Positions 1-8,540 of a stretch of 64,000 nt of DNA are shown piece by piece. Numbering within the stretch: position 1 is the stretch's first letter; each line of letters begins with the position of its first letter. Below the pieces are notes generated by a model, which did no database searches, had not been told where the DNA came from, and worked only from the letters and a program-made list of their open reading frames with translations. The stretch comes from CAYOHP01 sp964403795 [NCBI: uncultured bacterium] (GTDB taxonomy: Bacteria > Muiribacteriota > UBA6191 > CAZXTJ01), in assembly GCA_964403795.1 (NCBI GenBank), contig CAYOHP010000006.1, positions 1-64,000 on the forward strand. Direction: 5' to 3'. Made by a program: the position numbers and the translations under genes.

Positions 1-24
1 CGCTAGCCGCCCCGCCAAGCGAGC

Positions 25-137
25 GCACGGCACGCCCGCACGGGGGCTACGCCACGGCCCGCCCCTCCTGTAGCAACCCGCCGGGTTGCCGCGTATTGCT
101 TGGGGGGCCGAGCCCCCAAACCCCCGGGTCGCATCGC
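25..137 (+). repeat. Dispersed palindromic repeat, copy A
   Basis: This intergenic element aligns over its whole length with the reverse complement of 13856-13972. Shared landmarks in order are an ACGCCCG block, a CCTCC block, a GCAACCC/GGGTTGC palindrome (73-89), a CCGC spacer and a TTGGGGGG/CCCCCAA palindrome (100-119) followed by a C-run. Identity is roughly three quarters by eye. A TAG at 4-6 just before it could be the stop of a plus-strand gene to the left, which would place the element immediately 3' of a gene as in copy B. Function is unknown; a structured 3' element or REP-like repeat are both possible. Confidence 0.7.
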
Positions 138-155
138 CCTGGCGGGCGACGCGAG

Positions 156-183
156 GAGAGCCTCGCCGCCAAGCGAGGCTCTC
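156..183. repeat. Perfect 11-bp inverted repeat (hairpin)
   Basis: GAGAGCCTCGC (156-166), six-base loop CGCCAA, then GCGAGGCTCTC (173-183). No T-run follows on either strand, so it could be a transcript-end hairpin or part of the structured spacer rather than a classical terminator. Confidence 0.55.
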
Positions 184-203
184 CGCGTCTTCACGTCTCC
201 GAT

Positions 204-232
204 GGGGTCGGCCGGGTGGCCCGGCCGGCCCC
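204..232 (-). terminator. GC-rich hairpin downstream of the metallopeptidase gene
   Basis: GGGGTCGGCCGGG, loop TGG, CCCGGCCGGCCCC: a stem of about 12 bp with one mismatch. It lies about ten bases beyond the minus-strand stop at 243. No U-tract follows, as is common in very GC-rich genomes, so the call rests on position and stem strength. Confidence 0.45.
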
Positions 233-242
233 TTCAGTATTC

Positions 243-3200
243 TTACGGCTTCAGCATCTGGAGCTTCGCCACGCCCTTGGCCTCGGGGGCGTCGGGGACG
301 ATGGAGGCCAGCGGCATCTCGCCGAAATCCTCCTGGGGCGCGATCACCCAGCGGGCCTCCTTCTGTCCGCCGGCGGGGATGGTGCCCAGGTCGAACTGGG
401 CCGCTCCCTCGATGGCGAAGAGGTAGCCGCTCTGGATCCCCACCGTGACGCCCGCCACCGGCTTGGCACCGGGGTTGGCGACGGTGGCCCGGATCTCGAG
501 CTTGCCGCCCGACAGGGCCTTGATCGAGCTCTCGGTGGCGACCACCTGGGGCTCGATCGCGTCCTCGCGGGAGGCGAGCGCCGAGAAGTTCGAGCGCAGC
601 ACCCCGTAGAGGGTCTGGAGGCTCGCCTTGCGGGCGGCGTCGAAGGCCGGGTCCTCGGCGACCGGGCCCTCGCCCAGTCCCCGGGCCAGCACCCGGGCCA
701 CCGCGTCGGCCCGGACCAGGCTCTCCTGGGCGGCGGCGCCGACCAGGCCCGAGTCCTCGTCGCCGCTCTCGGCCGAGAAGCCGAGCGCGGTGGCGCCCAT
801 GGCCCGGTCGACCTCGAGGTCGGCGGCCTCGAGCCGCTCGGCGGCGGCCACGAAGGCCTCGTCGGCGGCCGAGGTGGGCTCGCCCCGCTTGGCGAGGTCG
901 GCCCGGTAGCCGGCAGCCTGGCGGGCCGCCCGGAGGGCCTGCTCGAAGCCCTCGAAGGCGGTCTCCAGGCGGAGCATGGCGGCGTCGGCGTAACCGCTCG
1001 CCACGTCGGTCCGGGGGCCCTGGTCGGCCTCGGCCTCGGCGCCCACGCCGGGGTCGAAGGCGAGCCGAACACCGGGCTCGACGAACTCCTTCTGCATCTT
1101 CACGTACATGCTGCCGGCCCGATAGCCGCTGTGGGCGAGGAGGCCGGTGGAGACCGCCCCCGCCACCACGGTGAGGATCCGGGAGATGTTGGTGGGGTCG
1201 ATCGCCGAGGCGTACTGGCCGATCGAGACCAGGCGCCGGGTGATGTCGAAGATCTGGCGATTGCGCTCGAAGGTGGCGTGCCGGCTCTGGAACTCGACCA
1301 CCATCTTCTCGCGGGCCGAACCGTCGGTCTGGGAGCTGCCGTCGTCCCACACCTTGGCGTAGGCCTCCTCCAGGGTCCCCTCGTGGACCTGCTCGGCCGC
1401 GTACTGGGCGAGGAGGTCGATCTGGGGCTTGCCCCGGTCGATGAACCCGATCCGCGGGGTGGCGGTCAGGGCGTAGCGACCGAGCAGCTTGAAGGCGAAC
1501 TCCCAGGTCCCCTGCACCCGAGGGTCATTGGGATCCTGGGGCAGACCGAGGAACTTGCAGTAGGCCCAGGCCGCCACCGACACCGCCAGCGGACCGTACT
1601 GGTTGTACGGGGCCTTCAGCTTGGTGGAGAGCTTGGAGAGCACGATCTCGGCGACCCGGACGATCTTCCTGTGGATCACGGCCTTGAGGTACTTCACGGC
1701 CTTGCCCACGACCGGGATCTTCTCGAACACCTTGGCGATGTCGTTGGAAGTCCGGAAGGCGTGGAGGATCAGCCGCACGAAGTCGTAGACCGAGACGGTC
1801 AGGTCGTCGGCCATCTGCAGGCTGTTGTCATAGGCGAACTCGACGAGTTCGGAGGCGAGCTTCAGGCGCCGGAGGGTGGCCTTGACGTCGGCCTCCTCCT
1901 GGGTGCCGCGAGGCTCGGACCTCACCGGGGCAGTCCCGGTCCACGGCACCCCGAACTGGTCGGCCCAGCCCTGCATGGTCCCGCGCACCGCGGACATGTC
2001 GTAGTCCCGGATGTTCAGCCCGTCCGGGATCGGCAGGTGCGGGAAGCCCCGGGCGATCTCGAGGAGCCGCCAGAGCTTCAGGATCTCGCCCTCGAACAGG
2101 GCGTCGATCTTCAGGTGATCGAGGGAGTGGACGGCCTCGCCGGCCTTGAACAGGAGGTAGCCGACGTTGTCGTGGCTGTCGTCCTGGTCGTCGGCGCGGG
2201 TGGCGGCCTCGACGGCGTCGGACCCGGAGGTCACGGCGGCGTCGGGAGCGGCCTCGGAGAGCCGCTCCATCGCCGCGAACCGGGCCATGCGCAGCGCCGA
2301 GCGGGCCGAGGCCACGGCCTTGGCACGCAGGCGGTCCTCGACGTCGAAGGCACCGGCGGCCACCGAGAGGGCCTCCAACCCGGCACCGGCCACCAGCCGG
2401 TCCGCCATCGCACCCTCGGCCTTGCGGCGGAGGTCGGCGGCGGAGGCGGCGAAGGCGGCCATCCCGGCGTCGTCACCCGAGAGGTCCAGGGCGGCGTCCT
2501 CGATCTCCCGCAGGCGGGCGGCCTGGGCCACCCCGAAGGAGGACTCGCCGAGCGAACCGCTGGCCTTGTAGCTGTAGGAGACGGCCTTCGGCTTCTCCTT
2601 GCCGAGGCCTGCCACCACGAAGGTGACGGACTCGACGCCGGAGAGGCTCTTCAGGGTGAAGCGCCCGTCGGCGACCGGGGCGATCTCGAGCCCGCCGCTC
2701 TTCTTCACCAGCGAGGTGATGGCGATGTCAGCGGCCTTGGCCGAGAAGCGGATGTCGAACGAGCCGGCACCCTCCACGGCCTCGGCGAGCTGCGGCAGCG
2801 AGAACACCGGCACGGAGACCTGGCGGCTGCCGTCGGAGAACTCGACCGAGTCGACCTCGATGCCCTTCCTCGCGAAGGGCCCGACGACCACGCCGCGGCC
2901 GCCGTCGAGGGCGACCACCGGCGAGATGGCACGGCCACCCTCGATCCGGCTGCCGGCGGGGAGCATGTTCTCGCTCGGCACGGCCCCGCCGTTGATGGTC
3001 CAGGACAACTCGGCGACACCCTCGCGGGCGAGCAGCGAGATCCGGTCCACCTGGGTGGGGTTCAGGGGCTGGAAGAGGATCTCGGGCACGAAGGTCAGGT
3101 AGTCGCCGGCCCAGGGGAAGACCTCGCCCTTGACGGTGCCGGTCTTGCCGCCGAGCGTGTGCAGCGTGGTCGGCTGGACCGAGAAGCGCAGGGTCTCGTC

Positions 3201-4214
3201 GTAGCCGTACTTGCCGCTCTCCACGCTGGGGGCATTGGCCGAGTTGGCGATCACCCAGTCCTTGAACACCTCGGCGGCGGGCGGGGCGCCCCGGGAGGCG
3301 AGCACCTCGTCGAAGGCCTCCATGCCCGTCTTCTGGCTGGCGACCAGGGCCGTGGTGAAGGCGGCCCGCTCCTCGGGGGTGGACCCGCCGAACTTGGTCA
3401 GGCAGTAGTAGGTCCAGAGGTAGACCGAGCCGTAGTCGTCGAGCCCGTTGTCGAATTCGATCAGGCTGGTATCGGTGCCCTTGGAGAAGCTGAAGATCTG
3501 GGGGGCGTGCCCGTAGTCGTTCACGTGGAACGCGATCTGGGCCAGCGCCTCGTTCAGCCAGCGGGTCTCCTTGCGGTCATGAGCCGAATGGATCATGTGC
3601 TGGAACTCGTGGGCCAGGATCCCCATGTAGTCGTCCCGGGTGGGATCGCCGGGGTAGAGGTCGAGGTAGAAGATCTCCCGCTCGTTGGAGAACGGGAAGA
3701 GCCGGGTCGAGGCCTCGTCGAGGGGGAAGAAGTACCCCGCCACGTAGCCCTTGCCCGGGGTCCATCCGTCCTGGATGTCCATCAAGAGCAGGGTGATGCG
3801 CGGGTCCCAGTCGATACCGGGCTTCCATTCCGACCCGAAGTACTTGTGGTTGGTGGGGTAGATCTTGTCGTCGAACTCGCGGGCGAGGCGCTCGACGGTC
3901 GCGTCGGCGACCTGGTGGCCTTCCTGCACGTAGATGTAGCAGTGGGCGCCGACCTTGCGGAGCTGGGCCCGCACGTTGAACGGCTGGTTGGCCGTCATGT
4001 CGATCGAGAAGAAGTTCTCCCAGCCGCCCACCGGGGTGCTGCGGTCGGGCTTGACCGGCAGGGCCTCCCGGGGCCGGGCGAAGAAGGACTCGATCTGGTC
4101 CTTGAAGAGCTCCATCAGGATGTGCGAACCGGCCATGGGGACCGGGACATCGGAGCTGGCGAAGGCATGGCCGGCCGTCAGGGCCGCCAGGAGGATCTGC
4201 GCGATCCGCTTCAT
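243..4214 (-). CDS. Secreted M30-like zinc metallopeptidase, large multidomain
   Basis: A 1,323-residue exported protein. The start at 4214 is chosen because a Sec signal peptide follows (MKRIAQ, hydrophobic to about residue 19, AFA cleavage site) and GAGGAG lies just upstream; an in-frame start at 4298 would add a tail before the signal. Residues 202-206 read HEFQH, with E217 and WLNEALA at 219-225 behind, the zinc-site pattern of hyicolysin-type M30 peptidases. Family knowledge predicts a zinc endopeptidase in the periplasm or outside. Residues after about 350 are far longer than a peptidase needs: an alanine-rich helical stretch, a region with hydrophobic segments, and a C-terminal CARDB-like beta domain. 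A sigma-70-type promoter is seen at 4320-4348. Substrate is unknown. The peptidase assignment is fairly secure; the C-terminal parts are not recognised. Confidence 0.8.
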   Translation of the reverse strand: MKRIAQILLAALTAGHAFASSDVPVPMAGSHILMELFKDQIESFFARPREALPVKPDRSTPVGGWENFFSIDMTANQPFNVRAQLRKVGAHCYIYVQEGHQVADATVERLAREFDDKIYPTNHKYFGSEWKPGIDWDPRITLLLMDIQDGWTPGKGYVAGYFFPLDEASTRLFPFSNEREIFYLDLYPGDPTRDDYMGILAHEFQHMIHSAHDRKETRWLNEALAQIAFHVNDYGHAPQIFSFSKGTDTSLIEFDNGLDDYGSVYLWTYYCLTKFGGSTPEERAAFTTALVASQKTGMEAFDEVLASRGAPPAAEVFKDWVIANSANAPSVESGKYGYDETLRFSVQPTTLHTLGGKTGTVKGEVFPWAGDYLTFVPEILFQPLNPTQVDRISLLAREGVAELSWTINGGAVPSENMLPAGSRIEGGRAISPVVALDGGRGVVVGPFARKGIEVDSVEFSDGSRQVSVPVFSLPQLAEAVEGAGSFDIRFSAKAADIAITSLVKKSGGLEIAPVADGRFTLKSLSGVESVTFVVAGLGKEKPKAVSYSYKASGSLGESSFGVAQAARLREIEDAALDLSGDDAGMAAFAASAADLRRKAEGAMADRLVAGAGLEALSVAAGAFDVEDRLRAKAVASARSALRMARFAAMERLSEAAPDAAVTSGSDAVEAATRADDQDDSHDNVGYLLFKAGEAVHSLDHLKIDALFEGEILKLWRLLEIARGFPHLPIPDGLNIRDYDMSAVRGTMQGWADQFGVPWTGTAPVRSEPRGTQEEADVKATLRRLKLASELVEFAYDNSLQMADDLTVSVYDFVRLILHAFRTSNDIAKVFEKIPVVGKAVKYLKAVIHRKIVRVAEIVLSKLSTKLKAPYNQYGPLAVSVAAWAYCKFLGLPQDPNDPRVQGTWEFAFKLLGRYALTATPRIGFIDRGKPQIDLLAQYAAEQVHEGTLEEAYAKVWDDGSSQTDGSAREKMVVEFQSRHATFERNRQIFDITRRLVSIGQYASAIDPTNISRILTVVAGAVSTGLLAHSGYRAGSMYVKMQKEFVEPGVRLAFDPGVGAEAEADQGPRTDVASGYADAAMLRLETAFEGFEQALRAARQAAGYRADLAKRGEPTSAADEAFVAAAERLEAADLEVDRAMGATALGFSAESGDEDSGLVGAAAQESLVRADAVARVLARGLGEGPVAEDPAFDAARKASLQTLYGVLRSNFSALASREDAIEPQVVATESSIKALSGGKLEIRATVANPGAKPVAGVTVGIQSGYLFAIEGAAQFDLGTIPAGGQKEARWVIAPQEDFGEMPLASIVPDAPEAKGVAKLQMLKP

Positions 4215-4319
4215 GCTCGTCTCCTCGTTCTTCTCTATGCTCACTCGGGCTCCGGGAGGGCGAGTGCCCTCGGGAATGCTCGCCGGAGCTCCCCCCACCC
4301 GGGGCGAAGGAAGCCGGCG

Positions 4320-4348
4320 AGGTTACCATGGGGGGTCCCGACCGTCAA
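4320..4348 (-). promoter_or_regulatory. Sigma-70-type promoter for the metallopeptidase gene
   Basis: On the minus strand TTGACG (4348-4343), exactly 17 bases, then TAACCT (4325-4320). This is one of the best housekeeping promoter matches in the window and gives a leader of about 100 nt before the start at 4214. Confidence 0.6.
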
Positions 4349-4418
4349 TCCTCCCTCTCTACTCGCATGGGAGGGGCGGAACCGTGCCATCATTCCCCGA
4401 CCTGGGAGGGAAGACTCC

Positions 4419-4666
4419 ATGTGCCTGGCGGTGCCCGGACGGCTGATCGAGCGGGATGACACCCAGGCGCTGGCCATGGGGAAGGTCGACTTCGGGGGCC
4501 TGGTCCGCGAGGTCTGCCTGGCTTACGTCCCCGAAGCGATGCCGGGCCAGTACCTGCTGGTGCACGTCGGCTTCGCCCTCTCGGTGGTTGACGAGGCCGA
4601 GGCTCTGCGCACCCTCGCGCTCCTGCGGGAGGCGGGGGTCCTGGCCGGGGAGCTGGGGGAGTCCGC

Positions 4667-4670
<4 letters not shown>
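4419..4670 (+). CDS. hypC: HypC, hydrogenase maturation chaperone
   Basis: 83 residues starting MCLAVPGRL, the invariant HypC N-terminus whose Cys2 carries the Fe(CN)2CO precursor with HypD and delivers it to the hydrogenase large subunit. GGGAGGGAAG stands six bases before the ATG. The length is normal for HypC. The stop overlaps the hypD start by four bases (ATGA at 4667), so it is the first gene of a translationally coupled hypCDEAB operon. A much longer reading frame runs through here from position 96 but is the antisense shadow of the metallopeptidase gene. Confidence 0.96.
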
Positions 4671-5775
<1,105 letters not shown>

Positions 5776-5779
<4 letters not shown>

Positions 5780-6831
5780 GCTCGACGGGCGAGAGGCTGG
5801 CGGCGATCGCGTGCCCGGTCACGCCCGGGGCTGCGGGTCGGATCTCGCTCGGCCACGGGACCGGAGGCAGGCTCTCCCACCGGCTCCTCGAGGAGACAGT
5901 CCTCCCGGCCTTCGTTTGCCCCGAGTCGGCCCGGGGCGAGGACCAGGCGGTCCTGCCGTTCGGCGGCGGACGCCTCGCCTTCACCACTGACGCCTTCGTG
6001 GTCTCGCCCCTCTTCTTCCCCGGAGGCGACATCGGGCGCCTGGCGGTGTTCGGGACCGTGAACGACCTGGCCGTGGGTGGGGCCCGACCCCGCTGGATCT
6101 CGCTCGCCATGGTGCTGGAGGAGGGACTGCCGCTCGCCACCCTGGAGCGGGTACTCGCTTCCGTGGGGGCCGCGGCCCGGGAAGCGGGCGTGTCGGTCGT
6201 GACCGGTGACACCAAGGTGGTGGGGAAGGGGCATGGGGACGGGATCTACCTGGCCACCTCGGGGATCGGGGAAGTGCCCGAGGGAAGGGACTTCGGCGCC
6301 CATCGTCTGAGGGCCGGAGACGCGGTGCTGGTCTCGGGGACGCTGGCCGACCATGGGTTGGCGGTGCTGGGGGCCCGGGAGGACCTCGGTCTCCCCGACT
6401 CGGTGCGGAGCGACGCGGCTCCCCTCCACGGCCTGGTGGAGGCGATCCTCGCCAGCGGGGTCGAGGTCCACGCCATGCGCGATCCCACCCGGGGCGGCCT
6501 GGCGGCGACCCTGACCGAGTGGTCGGCCCGGGCCGGACTGGCCCTGGAGGTCGAGGAGGGTCGGATCCCGCTGGCGGGTCCGGTCCGGGGGGCCTGCGAG
6601 ATCCTCGGTCTCGACCCGCTGCATGTCGCCAACGAAGGAAAGCTGGTGGTGACGGTCCCGGAGGCGGCTTCCGAGGCTGCGCTGACCGCCATGCGGAGCC
6701 ATCCCCTGGGGACGGCCGCGGTCCGGGTGGGACGGGTGCAGGCGGGCTCCGGCGTCACCGTGGTCACGGCTTCGGGGGGACGCAGGTGCCTCGAACTCCC
6801 CACCATCGACCTCCTTCCCCGGATCTGCTGA
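5776..6831 (+). CDS. hypE: HypE, carbamoyl-dehydrating cyanide-ligand synthase
   Basis: About 351 residues, PurM/AIR-synthase fold. HypE dehydrates the thiocarbamate on its C-terminal cysteine to thiocyanate, the source of CN ligands. The protein ends PRIC, so the required C-terminal Cys is intact. The N-terminal LGHGTGG and VNDLAVGGA segments match the ATP-binding family motifs. No ATG or GTG lies in the right place; the TTG at 5776 overlaps the hypD stop (TTGA) and gives the normal length, so I take it as the start. HypE receives its carbamoyl group from HypF, which is not encoded in this window. Confidence 0.93.
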
Positions 6832-6870
6832 GGTACCATCACCGGGGGGCCCCGCACCCGGGAGGCGCAC

Positions 6871-7200
6871 CTGCACGAGCTCTCGCTGGCCCGAGATCTG
6901 GTCCGCACCGTCCTGGAGCGTCGCCAGGGTGCCACCGTGCACCGGGTCCGGATCGAGATCGGGATGCTCACCTGCGTGGCGCCCGACACCCTGGTCTCCG
7001 CCTTCGAATTGGCCGCCGCGGGGACTCCGATCGCCGGCACCTCCCTCGAGGTCGCCCGGATCCCGGGGCGGGGCAGGTGCCGGTCCTGCGGACTCGAGGT
7101 CGATCTCCCCGAGCCGGTCGGGACCTGCACCTGTGGCTCCAGGGACCTCACGTGGGTCCAAGGCCATGAACTCCGTCTGAAGTCGCTGGAGGTCAGTTGA
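6871..7200 (+). CDS. hypA: HypA, nickel insertion protein, apparent CTG start
   Basis: 109 residues if translation starts at CTG 6871, which gives M-H-E-L-S-L. HypA needs His2 for nickel binding and its family N-terminus is MHE(L/M)S. The first ATG/GTG-type codon downstream (GTG 6937) would remove this conserved part. GGAGG at 6861-6865 is spaced five bases from the CTG, and no standard start lies in frame between the hypE stop and 6871. The zinc domain shows CRSC and then CTC, so the second half is CxC where the family normally has CxxC. HypA works with HypB to load nickel. The gene is sure; the start codon is inferred. Confidence 0.9.
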   Translation: MHELSLARDLVRTVLERRQGATVHRVRIEIGMLTCVAPDTLVSAFELAAAGTPIAGTSLEVARIPGRGRCRSCGLEVDLPEPVGTCTCGSRDLTWVQGHELRLKSLEVS

Positions 7201-7201
7201 A

Positions 7202-8023
7202 GTGTGTGCCACCTGCGGGTGTTCGGGCGAGGTCCACCTCCACGATCATGATCACGACCATGGTCACGATCACGACCATGCCCACGAGCACGGGCACGGG
7301 CACGAACACCACCACCATGGACATGACCCCGATCCCCCGATCCCGCCGGGAAGGACCCTCCTCGAGATCGAAGAGGACCTCCTGGCCCGCAACGCCGAAG
7401 TCGCCGAGCGGATCCGGGAAGGACTGGCGGCCCGGGGAACCCTGGCACTCAACCTGGTGAGCGCACCCGGGTCCGGGAAGACCTCGTTGCTCGAGCGTAC
7501 CGTCCGCGACCTGGGTCGTGAGTTCCCGGTCTCCGTCATCGAGGGCGACCAGGCGACCACCCGGGATGCCGACCGGATCCGGGCCGCGGGCGCCAGGGCA
7601 ATCCAGATCCAGACCGGGACGGGCTGCCACCTCGACGCCGCCATGGTCGAGCCGGCGCTCCGGGAACTCGACCCCGGACCCGGCTCGGTGGTCTGCATCG
7701 AGAACGTGGGGAACCTGGTCTGCCCCGCCCTGTTCGATCTCGGCGAAGCCGCAAAGGTGGTCCTCCTCTCGGTCACCGAGGGCGACGACAAGCCGGAGAA
7801 GTACCCCCACATGTTCCGGGCCGCCTCCCTGATGGTGATCCACAAGGTCGACCTGCTCCCGTATGTCGAGTTCGACCTCGCGGCGGCAGTGCGACGGGCC
7901 CGCCGGGTGAACCCGACGATCGAGGTGCTCGAAGTCTCCGCCACCCGGGGGCAGGGTCTCCCGACCTGGTACGCCTGGATCCGAGGTCGCCTGGCCGTAG
8001 CCCGCGCCCGAGCCGGGCTATAG
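7202..8023 (+). CDS. hypB: HypB, nickel-binding GTPase with His-rich N-terminus
   Basis: 273 residues, GTG start just after the hypA stop. Starts MCATCGC, the CxxCxC high-affinity nickel site of HypB. Residues 12-41 contain 17 histidines interspersed with Asp/Gly/Glu, a metal-storage tract seen in some HypB proteins. The G domain follows: Walker A APGSGKTS (88-95), an EGDQ segment, and a KVD nucleotide-specificity motif. HypB is the GTPase that drives nickel insertion with HypA. It is the last gene of the operon. Confidence 0.96.
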   Translation: MCATCGCSGEVHLHDHDHDHGHDHDHAHEHGHGHEHHHHGHDPDPPIPPGRTLLEIEEDLLARNAEVAERIREGLAARGTLALNLVSAPGSGKTSLLERTVRDLGREFPVSVIEGDQATTRDADRIRAAGARAIQIQTGTGCHLDAAMVEPALRELDPGPGSVVCIENVGNLVCPALFDLGEAAKVVLLSVTEGDDKPEKYPHMFRAASLMVIHKVDLLPYVEFDLAAAVRRARRVNPTIEVLEVSATRGQGLPTWYAWIRGRLAVARARAGL

Positions 8024-8104
8024 GGGGCCCCGGGGAGGCATCCTTCGCCGGCAGCTCGCCCGCTGTCCGGCTCCGCCTCGCTGCTTCGCCTGGCAAAGAC
8101 AGGG

Positions 8105-8128
8105 GCGCTCCGGCGGCGCCGGAGACGC
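8105..8128. terminator. GC-rich hairpin between hypB and tRNA-Glu
   Basis: GCGCTCCGGC, loop GGC, GCCGGAGACGC with one bulge. It could end the hyp transcript from the left or the tRNA transcript from the right. No T-run is seen, so the call is tentative. Confidence 0.35.
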
Positions 8129-8132
8129 AGGA

Positions 8133-8205
8133 TAGTCCCAAGGGGATTCGAACCCCTGTTCCTGCCGTGAGAGGGCAGTGTCCTGGGCCTCTAGACGATG
8201 GGACC
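8133..8205 (-). tRNA. tRNA-Glu (anticodon CTC)
   Basis: The minus strand folds into a full cloverleaf. The acceptor stem pairs GGTCCCA with TGGGACT (G-U at the first pair), discriminator A. The anticodon stem CTGCC/GGCAG carries loop CTCTCAC, anticodon CTC, reading GAG. The T arm is CAGGG GTTCGAATC CCCTT type. CCA is not encoded. Confidence 0.93.
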
Positions 8206-8284
8206 GTAGAGACGGTGGGAGGTTACCCCGAGCCTCCGAGACATGGCAAGGGGCTCGCGGAGCGCCTCTGGGAGCCCCGCGAAG

Positions 8285-8527
8285 CTACCGGGGAATCTTG
8301 ATCCCGTAGTGCTTCTCGGCCTGCTCCCGGAAGGTGCGGTCGAGGTCGGCCTCTTCGCCGGGCCCCTTGTAGCTGAGGAGCTGGGGTTGGGCGAAGACGG
8401 TGTCGCCGAGGGCGGCCTTGGCCCGGAGGATCCGGAGCTCCGCCCACAGGTGGCCAGGCTTCTGGATGGGTTCGATCCGGTACAGGAAGGTCTGGCCGTC
8501 GTGCACGAACTCTTTGGAAATCGCCAT
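8285..8527 (-). CDS. Small hypothetical protein (80 aa)
   Basis: 80 residues starting MAISKEFVHDG, ending GIKIPR. It is soluble and charged with alternating beta/alpha character, and has no signal peptide, cysteine motif or membrane segment. It starts 14 bases downstream of the kinase gene's stop on the same strand, so it is probably co-transcribed with it. Regular codon use and the absence of a better frame argue that it is real. I do not recognise a family. Confidence 0.55.
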   Translation of the reverse strand: MAISKEFVHDGQTFLYRIEPIQKPGHLWAELRILRAKAALGDTVFAQPQLLSYKGPGEEADLDRTFREQAEKHYGIKIPR

Positions 8528-8540
8528 GTCGATCCAGTGT

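Noticed and set aside
4356-4400. Sigma-54 promoter on the minus strand before the metallopeptidase (TGGCACG near 4387)
   Set aside because: The downstream GC falls at the wrong spacing (nine instead of ten bases), and a better sigma-70-type promoter lies at 4320-4348.
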